A stretch of 64,000 bases of DNA from Thiomonas sp. X19. GTDB lineage: Bacteria > Pseudomonadota > Gammaproteobacteria > Burkholderiales > Burkholderiaceae_C. Where the stretch lies: contig NZ_LT605203.1 in NCBI RefSeq assembly GCF_900089495.1, positions 997,431 through 1,061,430 on the forward strand. Reading direction: 5' to 3'. Both the position numbers and the translations under genes were made by a program. Positions 26,461 through 34,782 of this stretch are shown piece by piece; positions within the stretch are counted from its first letter, which is position 1; each line of letters starts with the position of its first letter. The notes beneath the pieces were generated by a model. The model saw nothing but the letters and a program-made list of their open reading frames with translations, ran no database searches and was not told where the DNA came from.

Positions 26461-27531
26461 ATGTCCCAGCTGCAAACTCTCACCATCACCCGCCCCGACG
26501 ACTGGCATTTGCACCTGCGCGACGGCGACGCGCTGACTGACACCGTGGCGTGGACCGCGGCGCAATTCTCCCGCGCCATCGTCATGCCCAACCTCAGGCC
26601 GCCGGTGGCGAGCACCGCGCAGGCGCTGGCATACCGCGAGCGCATCCTCGCGGCCCGGCCAGCGGGTTCGGCGTTCGAGCCGCTGATGACGCTGTATCTC
26701 ACCGACACCACGCCCCCGGCCGAAATCGAGCGCGCCAGGGCCAGTGGCGCGGTGCACGCGGTCAAGCTCTATCCATCGGGTGCCACCACGAATTCCGACA
26801 GCGGCGTGACCGACCTGGCCCGGGTCTACCCGGTGTTCGAGGCCATGCAGCAGCAAGGCATGCCGCTCCTGATTCACGGCGAAGTCACCGACCCCGAGGT
26901 CGACGTATTCGACCGCGAGGCGGTGTTCATCGAGCGCCATCTGCTGCGCATCCGGCGCGACTTCCCGGCGCTCAAGATCGTGCTGGAGCACATCACCACC
27001 GCGCAGGCTGCAAGCTTCGTGCGCGAGCAGGCTGCGGTGGATGCGCGTGGCGCGCCGCTGCTGGCCGCCACCATCACCGCCCACCATCTGCTCTACAGCC
27101 GCAACGCCATGTTCGCCGGGGGCGTTCGCCCGCATTACTACTGCCTGCCCGTGCTCAAGCGCGAGCGCCACCGCCAGGCCTTGCTGGATGCCGCAACCGG
27201 CGGCGACGCGCGTTTCTTCCTTGGCACCGATTCGGCACCGCACGCACGCGCCCTGAAGGAGGCGGCCTGCGGCTGCGCCGGATGCCTCACGGCGCCCCAT
27301 GCGCTGGAACTCTACGCCCAGGCTTTCGAGCAGCGCGGCGCGCTGCACAGGCTCGAGGCTTTCGCCAGCCATTTCGGCGCGGACTTCTACTGTTTGCCGC
27401 GCAACACCGGCACCCTCGCACTGGAGCGTGTGCCCATGGCAGTCCCCGAGTGCTTGCCCTATGCCGGGGGCGACGTCGTTCCGCTGGGCGCCGGGCAGAT
27501 CCTGCCGTGGCGCCTGGCATCCGCATTCTGA
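26461..27531 (+). CDS. pyrC: Dihydroorotase
   Basis: A 356-residue class II (E. coli-type) zinc amidohydrolase that cyclises carbamoyl aspartate to dihydroorotate in pyrimidine synthesis. The metal-binding HLHLRDGD is near residues 17-24, the carbamylated Lys lies in [13 protein letters not shown] (near residue 103), further ligands are in LIHGEV and [14 protein letters not shown], and the catalytic Asp is in FLGTDSAPH. The ATG at 26461 gives the family N-terminus ([16 protein letters not shown]); the open frame runs further upstream without similarity. Confidence 0.96.
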   Translation: MSQLQTLTITRPDDWHLHLRDGDALTDTVAWTAAQFSRAIVMPNLRPPVASTAQALAYRERILAARPAGSAFEPLMTLYLTDTTPPAEIERARASGAVHAVKLYPSGATTNSDSGVTDLARVYPVFEAMQQQGMPLLIHGEVTDPEVDVFDREAVFIERHLLRIRRDFPALKIVLEHITTAQAASFVREQAAVDARGAPLLAATITAHHLLYSRNAMFAGGVRPHYYCLPVLKRERHRQALLDAATGGDARFFLGTDSAPHARALKEAACGCAGCLTAPHALELYAQAFEQRGALHRLEAFASHFGADFYCLPRNTGTLALERVPMAVPECLPYAGGDVVPLGAGQILPWRLASAF

Positions 27532-27541
27532 GCCCCCGCGA

Positions 27542-28324
27542 TCAGATCCGCATCGCCGCCGTTGGCACCTGGTACTGCGCGGCCCCCATCAGGTCGATGC
27601 CGCAATCCAGGTTGTCCAGCCAGTCCAGCAACTGGCCGATGGCCGCACCCTCGAGCGGCGCGCCATGCTGGGGCGCGATCATCGCGATGTCCAACTCGCG
27701 CACCATGCGTACCCACAGCTTCAGAATCTTGTTGCTCACCATATAGCGCTTGTGAAACGCCTCCATGCCTGGCGGCATCGGGTTCAGATTGGTGAGAAAG
27801 TGCGAGGCCCTCTCCCCGCTGACCAGCGATACGCCCAGATCGCCCGAGAACAGGATCCGGCTCACCGGGTCGTAGAACTGGAAATTGCCTTCCGAGTGCA
27901 TGACGTGCGCCGGCAGCAGCCACAACTCGGTCTGGCCGAAGCGCAGCCTGCCGCCCTCGTCGGGTACGGCAACGATGCGGTCGTCGGTCTTGCCGAACTT
28001 GCAAAAGTGCGGGGCGAAGCGTGCCCACAGCTTGGAGATCACGAGCTTGGCCTGGCTGGATGTCATCCAGCGGTCCAGCGAGGCGATGATGTCCGGGTCG
28101 GCGTGCGAGGCCAGGATGTAGTCCAGACCCTGGGGTGCGATGTGCTTGCGTATGCTCAGGCTCAACTCGTTGTAGGTCATGTTGCCGCCGGGGTCGAGGA
28201 TGACCCCTCCGCCGTGATCGACGATGAGGAACTGGTTGGCCTGCACCGCCTCGGCCTCTTCGGGCACGAGGTCGGTGAACATCACGCAGGCGTGCTGCGG
28301 GTCTTTGTAGAGTTCGATGGGCAT
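27542..28324 (-). CDS. MBL-fold metallo-hydrolase, flavodiiron-like ODP family
   Basis: A 260-residue metallo-beta-lactamase-fold protein resembling the diiron domain of flavodiiron proteins but with no flavodoxin domain. The metal motif is SHADPDII (H-x-D/E-x-D type), followed by PAHVMHSEGNFQFYD, FSGDLGVS with the bridging Asp and a final PQHG. These fit an ODP (oxygen-binding diiron) protein that could bind O2 or NO, but the reaction is not known. It is monocistronic and transcribed away from rnpB, close to its promoter region. Confidence 0.85.
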   Translation of the reverse strand: MPIELYKDPQHACVMFTDLVPEEAEAVQANQFLIVDHGGGVILDPGGNMTYNELSLSIRKHIAPQGLDYILASHADPDIIASLDRWMTSSQAKLVISKLWARFAPHFCKFGKTDDRIVAVPDEGGRLRFGQTELWLLPAHVMHSEGNFQFYDPVSRILFSGDLGVSLVSGERASHFLTNLNPMPPGMEAFHKRYMVSNKILKLWVRMVRELDIAMIAPQHGAPLEGAAIGQLLDWLDNLDCGIDLMGAAQYQVPTAAMRI

Positions 28325-28409
28325 GGAGGGCGCGCAAATTTACAGGATAGAGAGCAGTGCCGGGCGGCGGCTTGAGCCAGATCAAATACCTGCCGGTGCA
28401 TGGTTCGCG

Positions 28410-28415
28410 GATAAT
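28410..28415 (+). promoter_or_regulatory. Probable -10 box of rnpB
   Basis: The hexamer GATAAT ends 7 bases before the first base of the predicted RNase P RNA (28423). I see no convincing -35 hexamer at 16-18 bp spacing, so the call rests on the -10 alone. Confidence 0.5.
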
Positions 28416-28422
28416 GCACGTT

Positions 28423-28771
28423 GCGAAGCGGGCCGGGCAGCCGCGCTGGCGCGGGGCGACCCGCGCGGTGAGGAAGGTCCGGACTCCACAGGGCGGGGTG
28501 ACGGCTAACGGCCGTGCGCGGCGACGCGACGAACAGGACCACAGAGACGAGCAAGCGCGGCGCAAGCCGCGTGGACGTGAAACGCGGCAACCTCCACCCG
28601 GAGCAACACCAAATAGGCAGGCGAAGCAGGGCTTTCGGGCCTTGTGAAAGCGCGGCCCGCGCGAGCCTGCGGGTAGGTGGCAACGAGCCGCTGCGGTAAC
28701 GCACGGCCCAGAGGAATGGCTGCCACGTCGGGCAACCGATGCACAGAATCCGGCCTACAGGCCCGCTTCGC
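28423..28771 (+). ncRNA. rnpB: RNase P RNA (class A)
   Basis: The ~349-nt catalytic RNA of RNase P. The 5' and 3' ends GCGAAGCGGGCC (28423-28434) and GGCCCGCTTCGC (28760-28771) are perfectly complementary and form helix P1. Conserved core sequence is seen at 28470-28492 (GAGGAAGGTCCGGACTCC, then ACAGGGC) and near the 3' end as GCACAGAATCCGGCCTACAG. The core reads GGAAGGTCC where the usual consensus, as I recall it, is GGAAAGTCC. A GTTTTC tract follows the 3' end. Confidence 0.95.
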
Positions 28772-28948
28772 ACTGTTTTCAGTTCCGGCGTTTCGGCTGC
28801 GCCAGCCGAGAGGTGTCGCAACACTTCGGGCGCTGCGGTTGGATGCGCCGAAATGGCGCAAAAGCAGCGAGCGGATGCATCATGGGAGGCCAGCCGCACC
28901 ACGGCAGGCAGCACGCAGCCGGCGTGCAGTCCAGCGCAGGAGCATCCC

Positions 28949-29565
28949 ATGCAGATCATGCTCACCCGTCAGGCGAGGTCGAGGGCATCAGCCCGCCACG
29001 CTTTCGCGGCCGGATGGAGTTGGCCCTGACCGAACGCGGCCAGCGCCAGGCCGGCGCGCTTGGCTTGGCGCTTGCGGAGCAGTGCAAACCTGCCGCCATC
29101 GACACCAGCCCGATGCAGCGCTGCCGCGATACCGGCGCTGCCATTGCCACGGCCTGCGGCTTGAGCGCCCAGGTGCAAGCGGGCATCGACGATTTCGACT
29201 ACGGCGAATGGCAGTGGAAGACCCACGAAGAAGCCCGCACCCAATTTCCGCGCGACTTCGCGCTGTGGAAGCAAACTCCGCAGTGGATGCGATTCCCCGG
29301 CGGGGAGTCTTTGCAGGCGGTGGCGCTGCGCACCGCCGATGCCTTGCGCCAACTGCTCACGCGCCATGCCCATGACACCGTGGTGCTGGTGGCGCACGAC
29401 AGCGTCAATCGCGTCATCCTGTTGCCAGCGCTCGACCTGCCGCTGTCGGCCTACTGGCGCATCGAGCAAAGCCCTTGCTGCATCAACGAACTGGAGTTGA
29501 GCGCCGGCGGCCATGTCGGCATTGCACGCGTCAACGACACCAGCCATCTGCGCGGCGTGGCGTGA
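28949..29565 (+). pseudogene. Histidine phosphatase family gene, frameshifted at the catalytic RHG motif
   Basis: A phosphoglycerate mutase/SixA-like phosphatase in two frames. From the ATG at 28949 the frame reads MQIMLTRQARS; one base later it should be MQIMLTRHGEVEGI. The codons CGT CA|GGC GAG GTC show that a single base completing the His codon is missing between 28971 and 28972. From 28972 to the stop at 29565 the other frame is intact: EVEGISPPRFRGRMELALTE, DTSPMQRCRDT, the core FPGGESLQ and the second catalytic His in LVAHDSVNRVILL. It is either a real inactivating frameshift or a sequencing error. Family members include alpha-ribazole and sugar phosphatases; the substrate is not clear. 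Confidence 0.8.
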
Positions 29566-29747
29566 GTTTTTCGCTGACGGCGAGTTGATAAGAGCTGACA
29601 ATTCGAAACACGCCACCGATCCCAACTTTGTTGTAATGCATCCCAGGAGATGACATCCTCCTGACCCCAACCGCCTCCCGGCTGATGATGTCTGTTCTGC
29701 GCTCCGTGTCGCCACGCTGCGCGTCGGACCATGCCGAGGAGACGACG

Positions 29748-30122
29748 ATGTCCGCCACCAAGCCCTGCCCGTTCTGCCAGATCACAGAACCGGTACTGCG
29801 CAACAATCTGGCCTATGCGATTTTCGATCGCGACCCGGTGACTCCGGGGCACATGCTCATCATTCCCTATCGCCATGTGGCAGACTGGTTCGACACCACC
29901 TGGGACGAGAAGCGCAGCCTGCTCGCGCTGGCCGACGACGCCCGCACCCTGCTCAAGCGCGAGCACGACGCCGACGGCTTCAACCTCGGCGTGAACTGCG
30001 GACTGGCCGCCGGCCAGAGCATTCTCCACGTTCATCTGCATCTCATCCCCCGCTACCACGGTGACATGGACGACCCGCTGGGCGGTGTACGCGGCGTGAT
30101 CCCGGCGCGGCAGAAATACTGA
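29748..30122 (+). CDS. HIT family protein (histidine triad nucleotide-binding)
   Basis: A 124-residue HIT-superfamily protein. The histidine triad is HVHLHLIPR near residue 93, preceded by FNLGVNCGLAAGQSILH. An N-terminal CPFCQ pair and FDRDPVTPGHMLIIPYRHVA are typical of the family. The ATG at 29748 is chosen because it puts CPFC close to the N-terminus; the frame is open back to 29685. Members hydrolyse purine nucleotide phosphoramidates or act on dinucleotides; the exact substrate cannot be said. Confidence 0.9.
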   Translation: MSATKPCPFCQITEPVLRNNLAYAIFDRDPVTPGHMLIIPYRHVADWFDTTWDEKRSLLALADDARTLLKREHDADGFNLGVNCGLAAGQSILHVHLHLIPRYHGDMDDPLGGVRGVIPARQKY

Positions 30123-30138
30123 TACGGGCGCCGAACTT

Positions 30139-30370
30139 CGACGCCGCTGCTGGCTAAGCCCCGCGCGCAAGCGCCAGGCGCTGGCCTTCGTGTTGACGAT
30201 CGGCGTGCCCAGCCAGTGCGCCGATTGCACCTACGAAGCTTCGCGCAGTGTCCTCGGCCTGCTCTATCAGGCGTCGCCGGACTGGCGGGTGGCGTTCTGT
30301 CTGGTCATGCAGTTGGCCGCTTTGCCGCTGTTCGCCAGCTTGGCTGCGACGCATGCAAAACCGCGTCCTA
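30139..30370 (+). pseudogene. Possible remnant of an MFS transporter C-terminus
   Basis: A short reading, SVLGLLYQASPDWRVAFCLVMQLAALPLFASLAA, resembles the last two helices of a CynX-like major facilitator protein. No start or upstream transporter sequence is present, and the open frame runs on into low-similarity sequence to 30597. I take it as a decayed fragment. The surrounding 30123-30580 holds nothing else that I can recognise. Confidence 0.35.
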
Positions 30371-30579
30371 CCCCTAACCACCGTTTACAACTGCATGCGG
30401 TTTGGTTGCTGATCTCAGGGAAAGCCAGACCTGGACTGAGGGCACAAGGCGATGGATTCGCCGACACTTTGCCCGCCAAGCTTCACAGGGCTGATGACTC
30501 CTACCCAATGCGCGCCCCAGCCGCGCATCCTGTCGTCACGGGTTCAGGGAGGAGCCATGCAAGCAGCCACAGCACATTC

Positions 30580-31545
30580 ATGCCTGTCGCCGATTGATCC
30601 ATCCGTCGGCCAGTGCCTTGTTGCGCGCCTTGCGGCAGCATCTGGCTGCCCTGCGGGCTTCGCCCGGCCATGCCGAGCTCATTGCCCAGGCCAAGGCGCT
30701 GGCTGGCGCGGTTTCGCGCCGAGCATGAGGCTTTTGCCGGCGCGCGCCTGCCGCGTCTCGACCGCGAACTTGCCTGGTATCTGTCATGGCACGACTTCAC
30801 GCAACGCTTCCCGCGCTGCGTCTGCGCGTGTGCCTTGCCGAACTCACCACGCAACGCGGGAAGATCGAAGCGGACGACGCCTTCGACGTCGCCCTGGCGC
30901 GCAATTTTGTGGAGGCGGGACAAGCGGTGGTCAGCAACGGCTTTGCCTTACGCGGGGAAGAGCGCATGATCGTCGTCACCGGTCCCAACCATGGCGGCAA
31001 GACCACGCTGGCGCGTACCTTCGGGCAACTGTCCCACATCGCCAACCCGGGTCTGCCGGTGGCGGCCAGCAGCGCCACGCTGTTGCTGTTCGACGGCATG
31101 TTGACCCATTTCGAGCGCGTGGAGGACATTGGCAGCCAGCGCGGCAAACTGCAGGACGACCTGGTGCGGATGCACCGCATTCCGGCCGCCGCCAGCCCGC
31201 GCAGCATCGTGTTGATGAACGCAATGTTTTCCTCGACCATCCTGGACGACGCGCTGGAACTGGCGCACCGCATCATGACGCGCCTTTGCGCAATCGGTGC
31301 GATGTGTGTGTTCGTCACCTTCCTCGATGAGTTCGCCGCGTTCGACGCGCAGACCGTGAGCATGGCCGGCATGGTCGATGCGCGGCGATGGCCCTGGCGA
31401 CGCTTTTCTGCACGATGTTGCCTCCCGCGTGCTGCTGGCCGCCACAGGCGAGGGCGACGCCCGCATCATTGCCTGGCGGCAAGCCGCGTCGCGCGACGCG
31501 CTCGAACATGCGCCGGAGCTGCGCGGGCAGCATGCTCGGGCCTAG
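30580..31545 (+). pseudogene. MutS-like (MutS domain V) ATPase gene, broken by several frameshifts
   Basis: Pieces of a MutS-related ATPase occur in three frames. First ALLRALRQHLAALRASPGH (from about 30612), then RFRAEHEAFAGARLPRLDRE (about 30715-30820), then from 30786 the ATPase core with ALARNFVEAGQAVVSNGFAL and Walker A VTGPNHGGKTTLARTFG. A Walker B-like region follows near SIVLMNAMFSSTI, and VFVTFLDEFAAFDAQTVSM precedes a last frame change near 31385. The final piece reads GDARIIAWRQAASRDALEHA and stops at 31545. Whole copies of this family keep all these blocks in one frame, so the gene is not functional as sequenced. Confidence 0.75.
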
Positions 31546-31853
31546 CCGCACTGCGCCTGCCAGGAGACGATATGCCCGGCGGGCACCATCTGTTGGATGC
31601 GGGGCAGCACGGAGGCCACCACCTCGGGGTCGTCGTAGAACTCCAGCACCAGCGGCAGATGCACGTTCAGGCGCAGCAGATCGTCGGCATGCACCTCCCC
31701 TTTGCTGCCGAAACCGGCCACGCCACGAAACACGGTGACGCCGTGGACCTTGTGCTGTTCGTGCAGCAGCTTGAAGATTTCATGCATCAGGTTGTGGCCC
31801 TGCACCTTGTCGCCTTCCTTGATGTAGATGCGCGCCATCGTGACGGTTTTCAT
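31542..31853 (-). CDS. DUF190 domain protein
   Basis: A 103-residue protein of the DUF190 family, distantly PII-like in fold. Family features are ARIYIKEGDKVQGHNLMHEI near the N-terminus and the GVTVFRGVAGFG segment (about residues 37-48). DUF190 genes are typically found beside crcB/fluC, as here: it starts 3 bases after the stop of the first channel gene. A regulatory or accessory role in fluoride export is plausible but unproved. Confidence 0.9.
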   Translation of the reverse strand: MKTVTMARIYIKEGDKVQGHNLMHEIFKLLHEQHKVHGVTVFRGVAGFGSKGEVHADDLLRLNVHLPLVLEFYDDPEVVASVLPRIQQMVPAGHIVSWQAQCG

Positions 31854-31856
31854 GGG

Positions 31857-32234
31857 TCAGACTCCCAGGTTGTGTGAAAGATAGGCGCCGAGCGCCGTGC
31901 CCAGCATGGACAAGACAACGGACAGAACCACGTAGAGCCCGGCCTTGGCCGCCTCGCCGTTTTCAATCAGGGTCAGTGTTTCCAACGAAAAGGTGGAAAA
32001 CGTGGTGTAGGTGCCGACACCACCCGTGAGGATGCCGGTACGCATGGCCGGGCTGATGGCGGCGTACTTCAGGGTTTCATAAAACAGGAAGCCCATCAGG
32101 AACGACCCCAGCGCATTGATCGACAGGGTGGCGAAGGGGAACGACCTCCCCAGCGAGCGTTGCACGACGAGGGTGTGTCCGTAGCGGCTGAAGGCGCCGA
32201 TGAGCGCGAAGATCGCGATGTAGAGGAATGTCAT
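31857..32234 (-). CDS. crcB: Fluoride channel CrcB/FluC, second of a tandem pair
   Basis: A 125-residue four-helix membrane protein of the Fluc family that lets fluoride out of the cell. Typical motifs are GAFSRYGHTLV (N-terminal Arg), FPFATLSINALGSFLMGFL with the conserved Asn, and TGGVGTYTTFSTFSLET with the Phe/Thr/Ser track of the pore. The ATG at 32234 is used; the frame is open upstream into crcB2 without similarity. It is 16 bases after crcB2 and closely similar to it. Confidence 0.95.
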   Translation of the reverse strand: MTFLYIAIFALIGAFSRYGHTLVVQRSLGRSFPFATLSINALGSFLMGFLFYETLKYAAISPAMRTGILTGGVGTYTTFSTFSLETLTLIENGEAAKAGLYVVLSVVLSMLGTALGAYLSHNLGV

Positions 32235-32250
32235 CGAAGTTGCTCGTCGC

Positions 32251-32637
32251 TCAGGAGTCGGTGAATTGCAGATGGCGCGACAGATAGGCGCCGAAGAACG
32301 CGGCGGCGACCGAGAACACCACGGACGCGCCGATATAGAGTGCTGCCAGGATGAAGTGCCCATGTTCGAGCAGATGGATGGCCTCGATGGAGAAGGTGGA
32401 AAACGTGGTGTACGTGCCGAGGCCGCCGGTGAGAATGCCTGTGCGCAGATCCGGGCTGACGTTGATGCGCTCCAGCGTTTCGAAGAACAGGAAGCCCATC
32501 AGGAACGACCCCAGCACATTGATCGACAGGGTGGCGAACGGGAAGGCGTCGCCGAGCACGCCCTGCACCACGAGAGACTGCCCATACCGGGCAAACGCGC
32601 CCAGGATGGCGAAAACGGAGATGTAAACGGAAACCAT
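32251..32637 (-). CDS. crcB: Fluoride channel CrcB/FluC, first of a tandem pair
   Basis: A 128-residue paralogue of the next gene: GAFARYGQSLV, FPFATLSINVLGSFLMGFLF and TGGLGTYTTFSTFSIEA are the equivalent blocks. The two proteins are highly similar over the pore region, pointing to a tandem duplication. Paired genes of this family can form antiparallel heterodimers; whether these are homo- or heterodimeric is not visible. It lies 136 bases downstream of the Ehr-like operon on the same strand. I find no clear fluoride riboswitch in that gap. Confidence 0.95.
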   Translation of the reverse strand: MVSVYISVFAILGAFARYGQSLVVQGVLGDAFPFATLSINVLGSFLMGFLFFETLERINVSPDLRTGILTGGLGTYTTFSTFSIEAIHLLEHGHFILAALYIGASVVFSVAAAFFGAYLSRHLQFTDS

Positions 32638-32775
32638 CAAACGTCCTGAAAATCAAGAGAGGGCGGCCAGTGCCGCGATGCGTGCCCGGCGCGCTGCCCA
32701 AAGCGTCATGAAAGCAACCGGGATTGTTGTTGTTTTCTCCAGAGCGGGTGGCTCGCGGCGGCGGTTGTGCGCGCA

Positions 32776-34782
32776 TCAGGTCGGCGGCGCCCACACCAGA
32801 ACCAGCCCGAACACCAGCACCAGCAGGATGCCGATGTAGGCGAGATACGCGTTCATCAGGCCGTTCTGCAGAAAACGCAACTTGCGCGCCAGCCCATGCA
32901 CCGTGCGCACTGCCGGGGTGAACAGCAGCGCGCCGAACACGGGGGCTTGCGAATAGCTGAACTGCAGTTCCTTGAGAAAGTAGGGCTTGCCTTCGAACTG
33001 CCGCGCCACGGCGTTGTGCGGGCGATAAACAAAGTTGTAGAACACCCGCATCGCGTTGGAGAACGACAGCGCGGTGGTCGCTCCGGCGTGGGCGGCGTAG
33101 TCTTCGCCGCCGCACCACAGCGGCGCGCGGCGTACCGCAAAGCGCCTGCGGCCCCAGACCAGCCAGAGCGGCAACAGCGCCAACAGCGGCACGGCCATCA
33201 CCAGCATGGCCGGGGAGATGAAGGCAAACCCGGCCGACAGCGGCACCAGCAGCCAGCCATGGGTCATTTGCCGTGCGGCATTCACGGCGGGCCAGGCGGC
33301 TTGTTGCATCAGCGGCAGCCACCACACCAGGGTCACGGCGAACACCGGCGCGGCCAGGCCGGTGATGAGCACGGAGAACCTTTGCAATGCCGTCAGTTCC
33401 GTCTGGTGTTTGCGATGTTGCGCGGAGTGCTCCTCGTTCTGCCCCAGCAGGCCGACGCCGAACAGCTTGACCATGGTCGCCAGGGCGATGGCGGTGGTCA
33501 GCGCCAAGCCCGCCCCGGCCAGCGCCAGGGCGATGCGCGAGCCGTCGCCCTTCAAGGTGAAGTCGTGGAACAGGGCCTGGAACAAATACCACTCGCTCAC
33601 AAACCCGGCGGTGGGCGGCATGGCGGCCAGGCTCATGGCGGCGAACACCGCACCCAGGCCGAGGGTGAGCGGCGCATGGCGCAGGATGGCGTTTTGCCGC
33701 AGATGATGGTTGCCCTGCAGCGCGGCGGCTGAATCGGCCGTGAGAAACAGGCTGCCCTTGGCCAGGCTGTGGCCCATGAGGTGAAGCATGCCCACCGTCC
33801 AGGCCAGCGCCGACAGCATGTCCTGGCCACCGGCGCGGAAAATCAGCGCCGCGCCCAGCGCGGTCACGGCAACCCCGGCGTTCTCGGCGGAGGAAAACGC
33901 CAGCAGCCGCCGCCAGTCGCTTTGCTGGAAGGCGTAGAGGATGGCGAGGATGGCGGTGAACATGCCCGCCGCCAGCACCACCACACCAAAGCCCGCCAGC
34001 CAGGGCGGGTTGCCCATCCATTGCAGCAGTGCACGGCCCAGGGCGAAGTAGGCGGCGTTCAGGACGATGCCCGACATGAGCGCGCCGGTGGAGCCGCTGC
34101 CGCTGCCGTAAGCCCCCGGATACCACTCGTAAAACGGCAGCAGTCCGAGCTTGGCGCCAAAGCCCACCAGCCACAGCAGGCCGAGGAAGAAGGCCGGGGC
34201 CACGCCCCATCCGGTCCACTGCAGGGCGTAGGTGCCGAAAGCCAGACTCTGCCCCAGCATCAACACCGCCAGCAGCAAGGCCACGCCACCCACCTCCAGC
34301 AGCGCGAGCATGAACAGGTTGTCGTGCCCGGCCTGCACGCTGCGATGGTCGGCCAGCAGCATGAGCGCGCCGCCGAACCCCATCACCTCCCAGGCGATGA
34401 GAAAACTCGCGCCGTCTTGCAGGCCGTACACGCCTAAAGCGCCGAGCAGCGACAGCGCCGCGCCTGCGGCCCAGCCGCGTGTGTGCTTGGCGCCGCCGCG
34501 CAGGGTTGCAAAGAAGGCGGGCAGCAGCGCGGGCAGCATCAGCCACAGCGCGGCGGCGTCGGGGTGGAAGATGACGGGGGCATCGCCGAGTCGCAGCACG
34601 GCCTGCCCCGCGCTGCCGCCGGGCAGGCCCCACAGCGCGCCGACGGCGGCGAGCACGCAGCCCAGCGCGAGAAGCAAGCGGGGCAGGGCCGTACCCATGA
34701 ACAAATCCGCCAGCAGCGCCAGCACCCAGGCCAGCGCGGCCAGGCCGAAGGCGGCCAGCGCGATGGCATCAGGCGTGTTCAT
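32776..34782 (-). CDS. hyfB: Proton-translocating subunit, HyfB/NuoL-like, of the Ehr-like complex
   Basis: A 668-residue polytopic antiporter-like subunit, last gene of the complex. The key charged residues of this family are visible: the helix-5 Glu in FLIAWEVMGFGG (about residue 132) and the Lys in GFGAKLGLLPFYEWYPGAYG (about residue 209). The block YGSGSGSTGALMSGIVLNAA and the later LGAVFAAMSLAAMPPTAGFV are typical of HyfB/HycC rather than of complex I NuoL, as is the length. A large hydrophilic loop near residues 440-480 is present. The start overlaps the end of the fused iron-sulfur subunit by 14 bases. Confidence 0.9.
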   Translation of the reverse strand: MNTPDAIALAAFGLAALAWVLALLADLFMGTALPRLLLALGCVLAAVGALWGLPGGSAGQAVLRLGDAPVIFHPDAAALWLMLPALLPAFFATLRGGAKHTRGWAAGAALSLLGALGVYGLQDGASFLIAWEVMGFGGALMLLADHRSVQAGHDNLFMLALLEVGGVALLLAVLMLGQSLAFGTYALQWTGWGVAPAFFLGLLWLVGFGAKLGLLPFYEWYPGAYGSGSGSTGALMSGIVLNAAYFALGRALLQWMGNPPWLAGFGVVVLAAGMFTAILAILYAFQQSDWRRLLAFSSAENAGVAVTALGAALIFRAGGQDMLSALAWTVGMLHLMGHSLAKGSLFLTADSAAALQGNHHLRQNAILRHAPLTLGLGAVFAAMSLAAMPPTAGFVSEWYLFQALFHDFTLKGDGSRIALALAGAGLALTTAIALATMVKLFGVGLLGQNEEHSAQHRKHQTELTALQRFSVLITGLAAPVFAVTLVWWLPLMQQAAWPAVNAARQMTHGWLLVPLSAGFAFISPAMLVMAVPLLALLPLWLVWGRRRFAVRRAPLWCGGEDYAAHAGATTALSFSNAMRVFYNFVYRPHNAVARQFEGKPYFLKELQFSYSQAPVFGALLFTPAVRTVHGLARKLRFLQNGLMNAYLAYIGILLVLVFGLVLVWAPPT

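Noticed and set aside
32638..32775. Fluoride riboswitch upstream of the crcB pair
   Set aside because: The minus-strand leader has no segment that I could fit to the conserved GGNGATGG and pseudoknot pattern.
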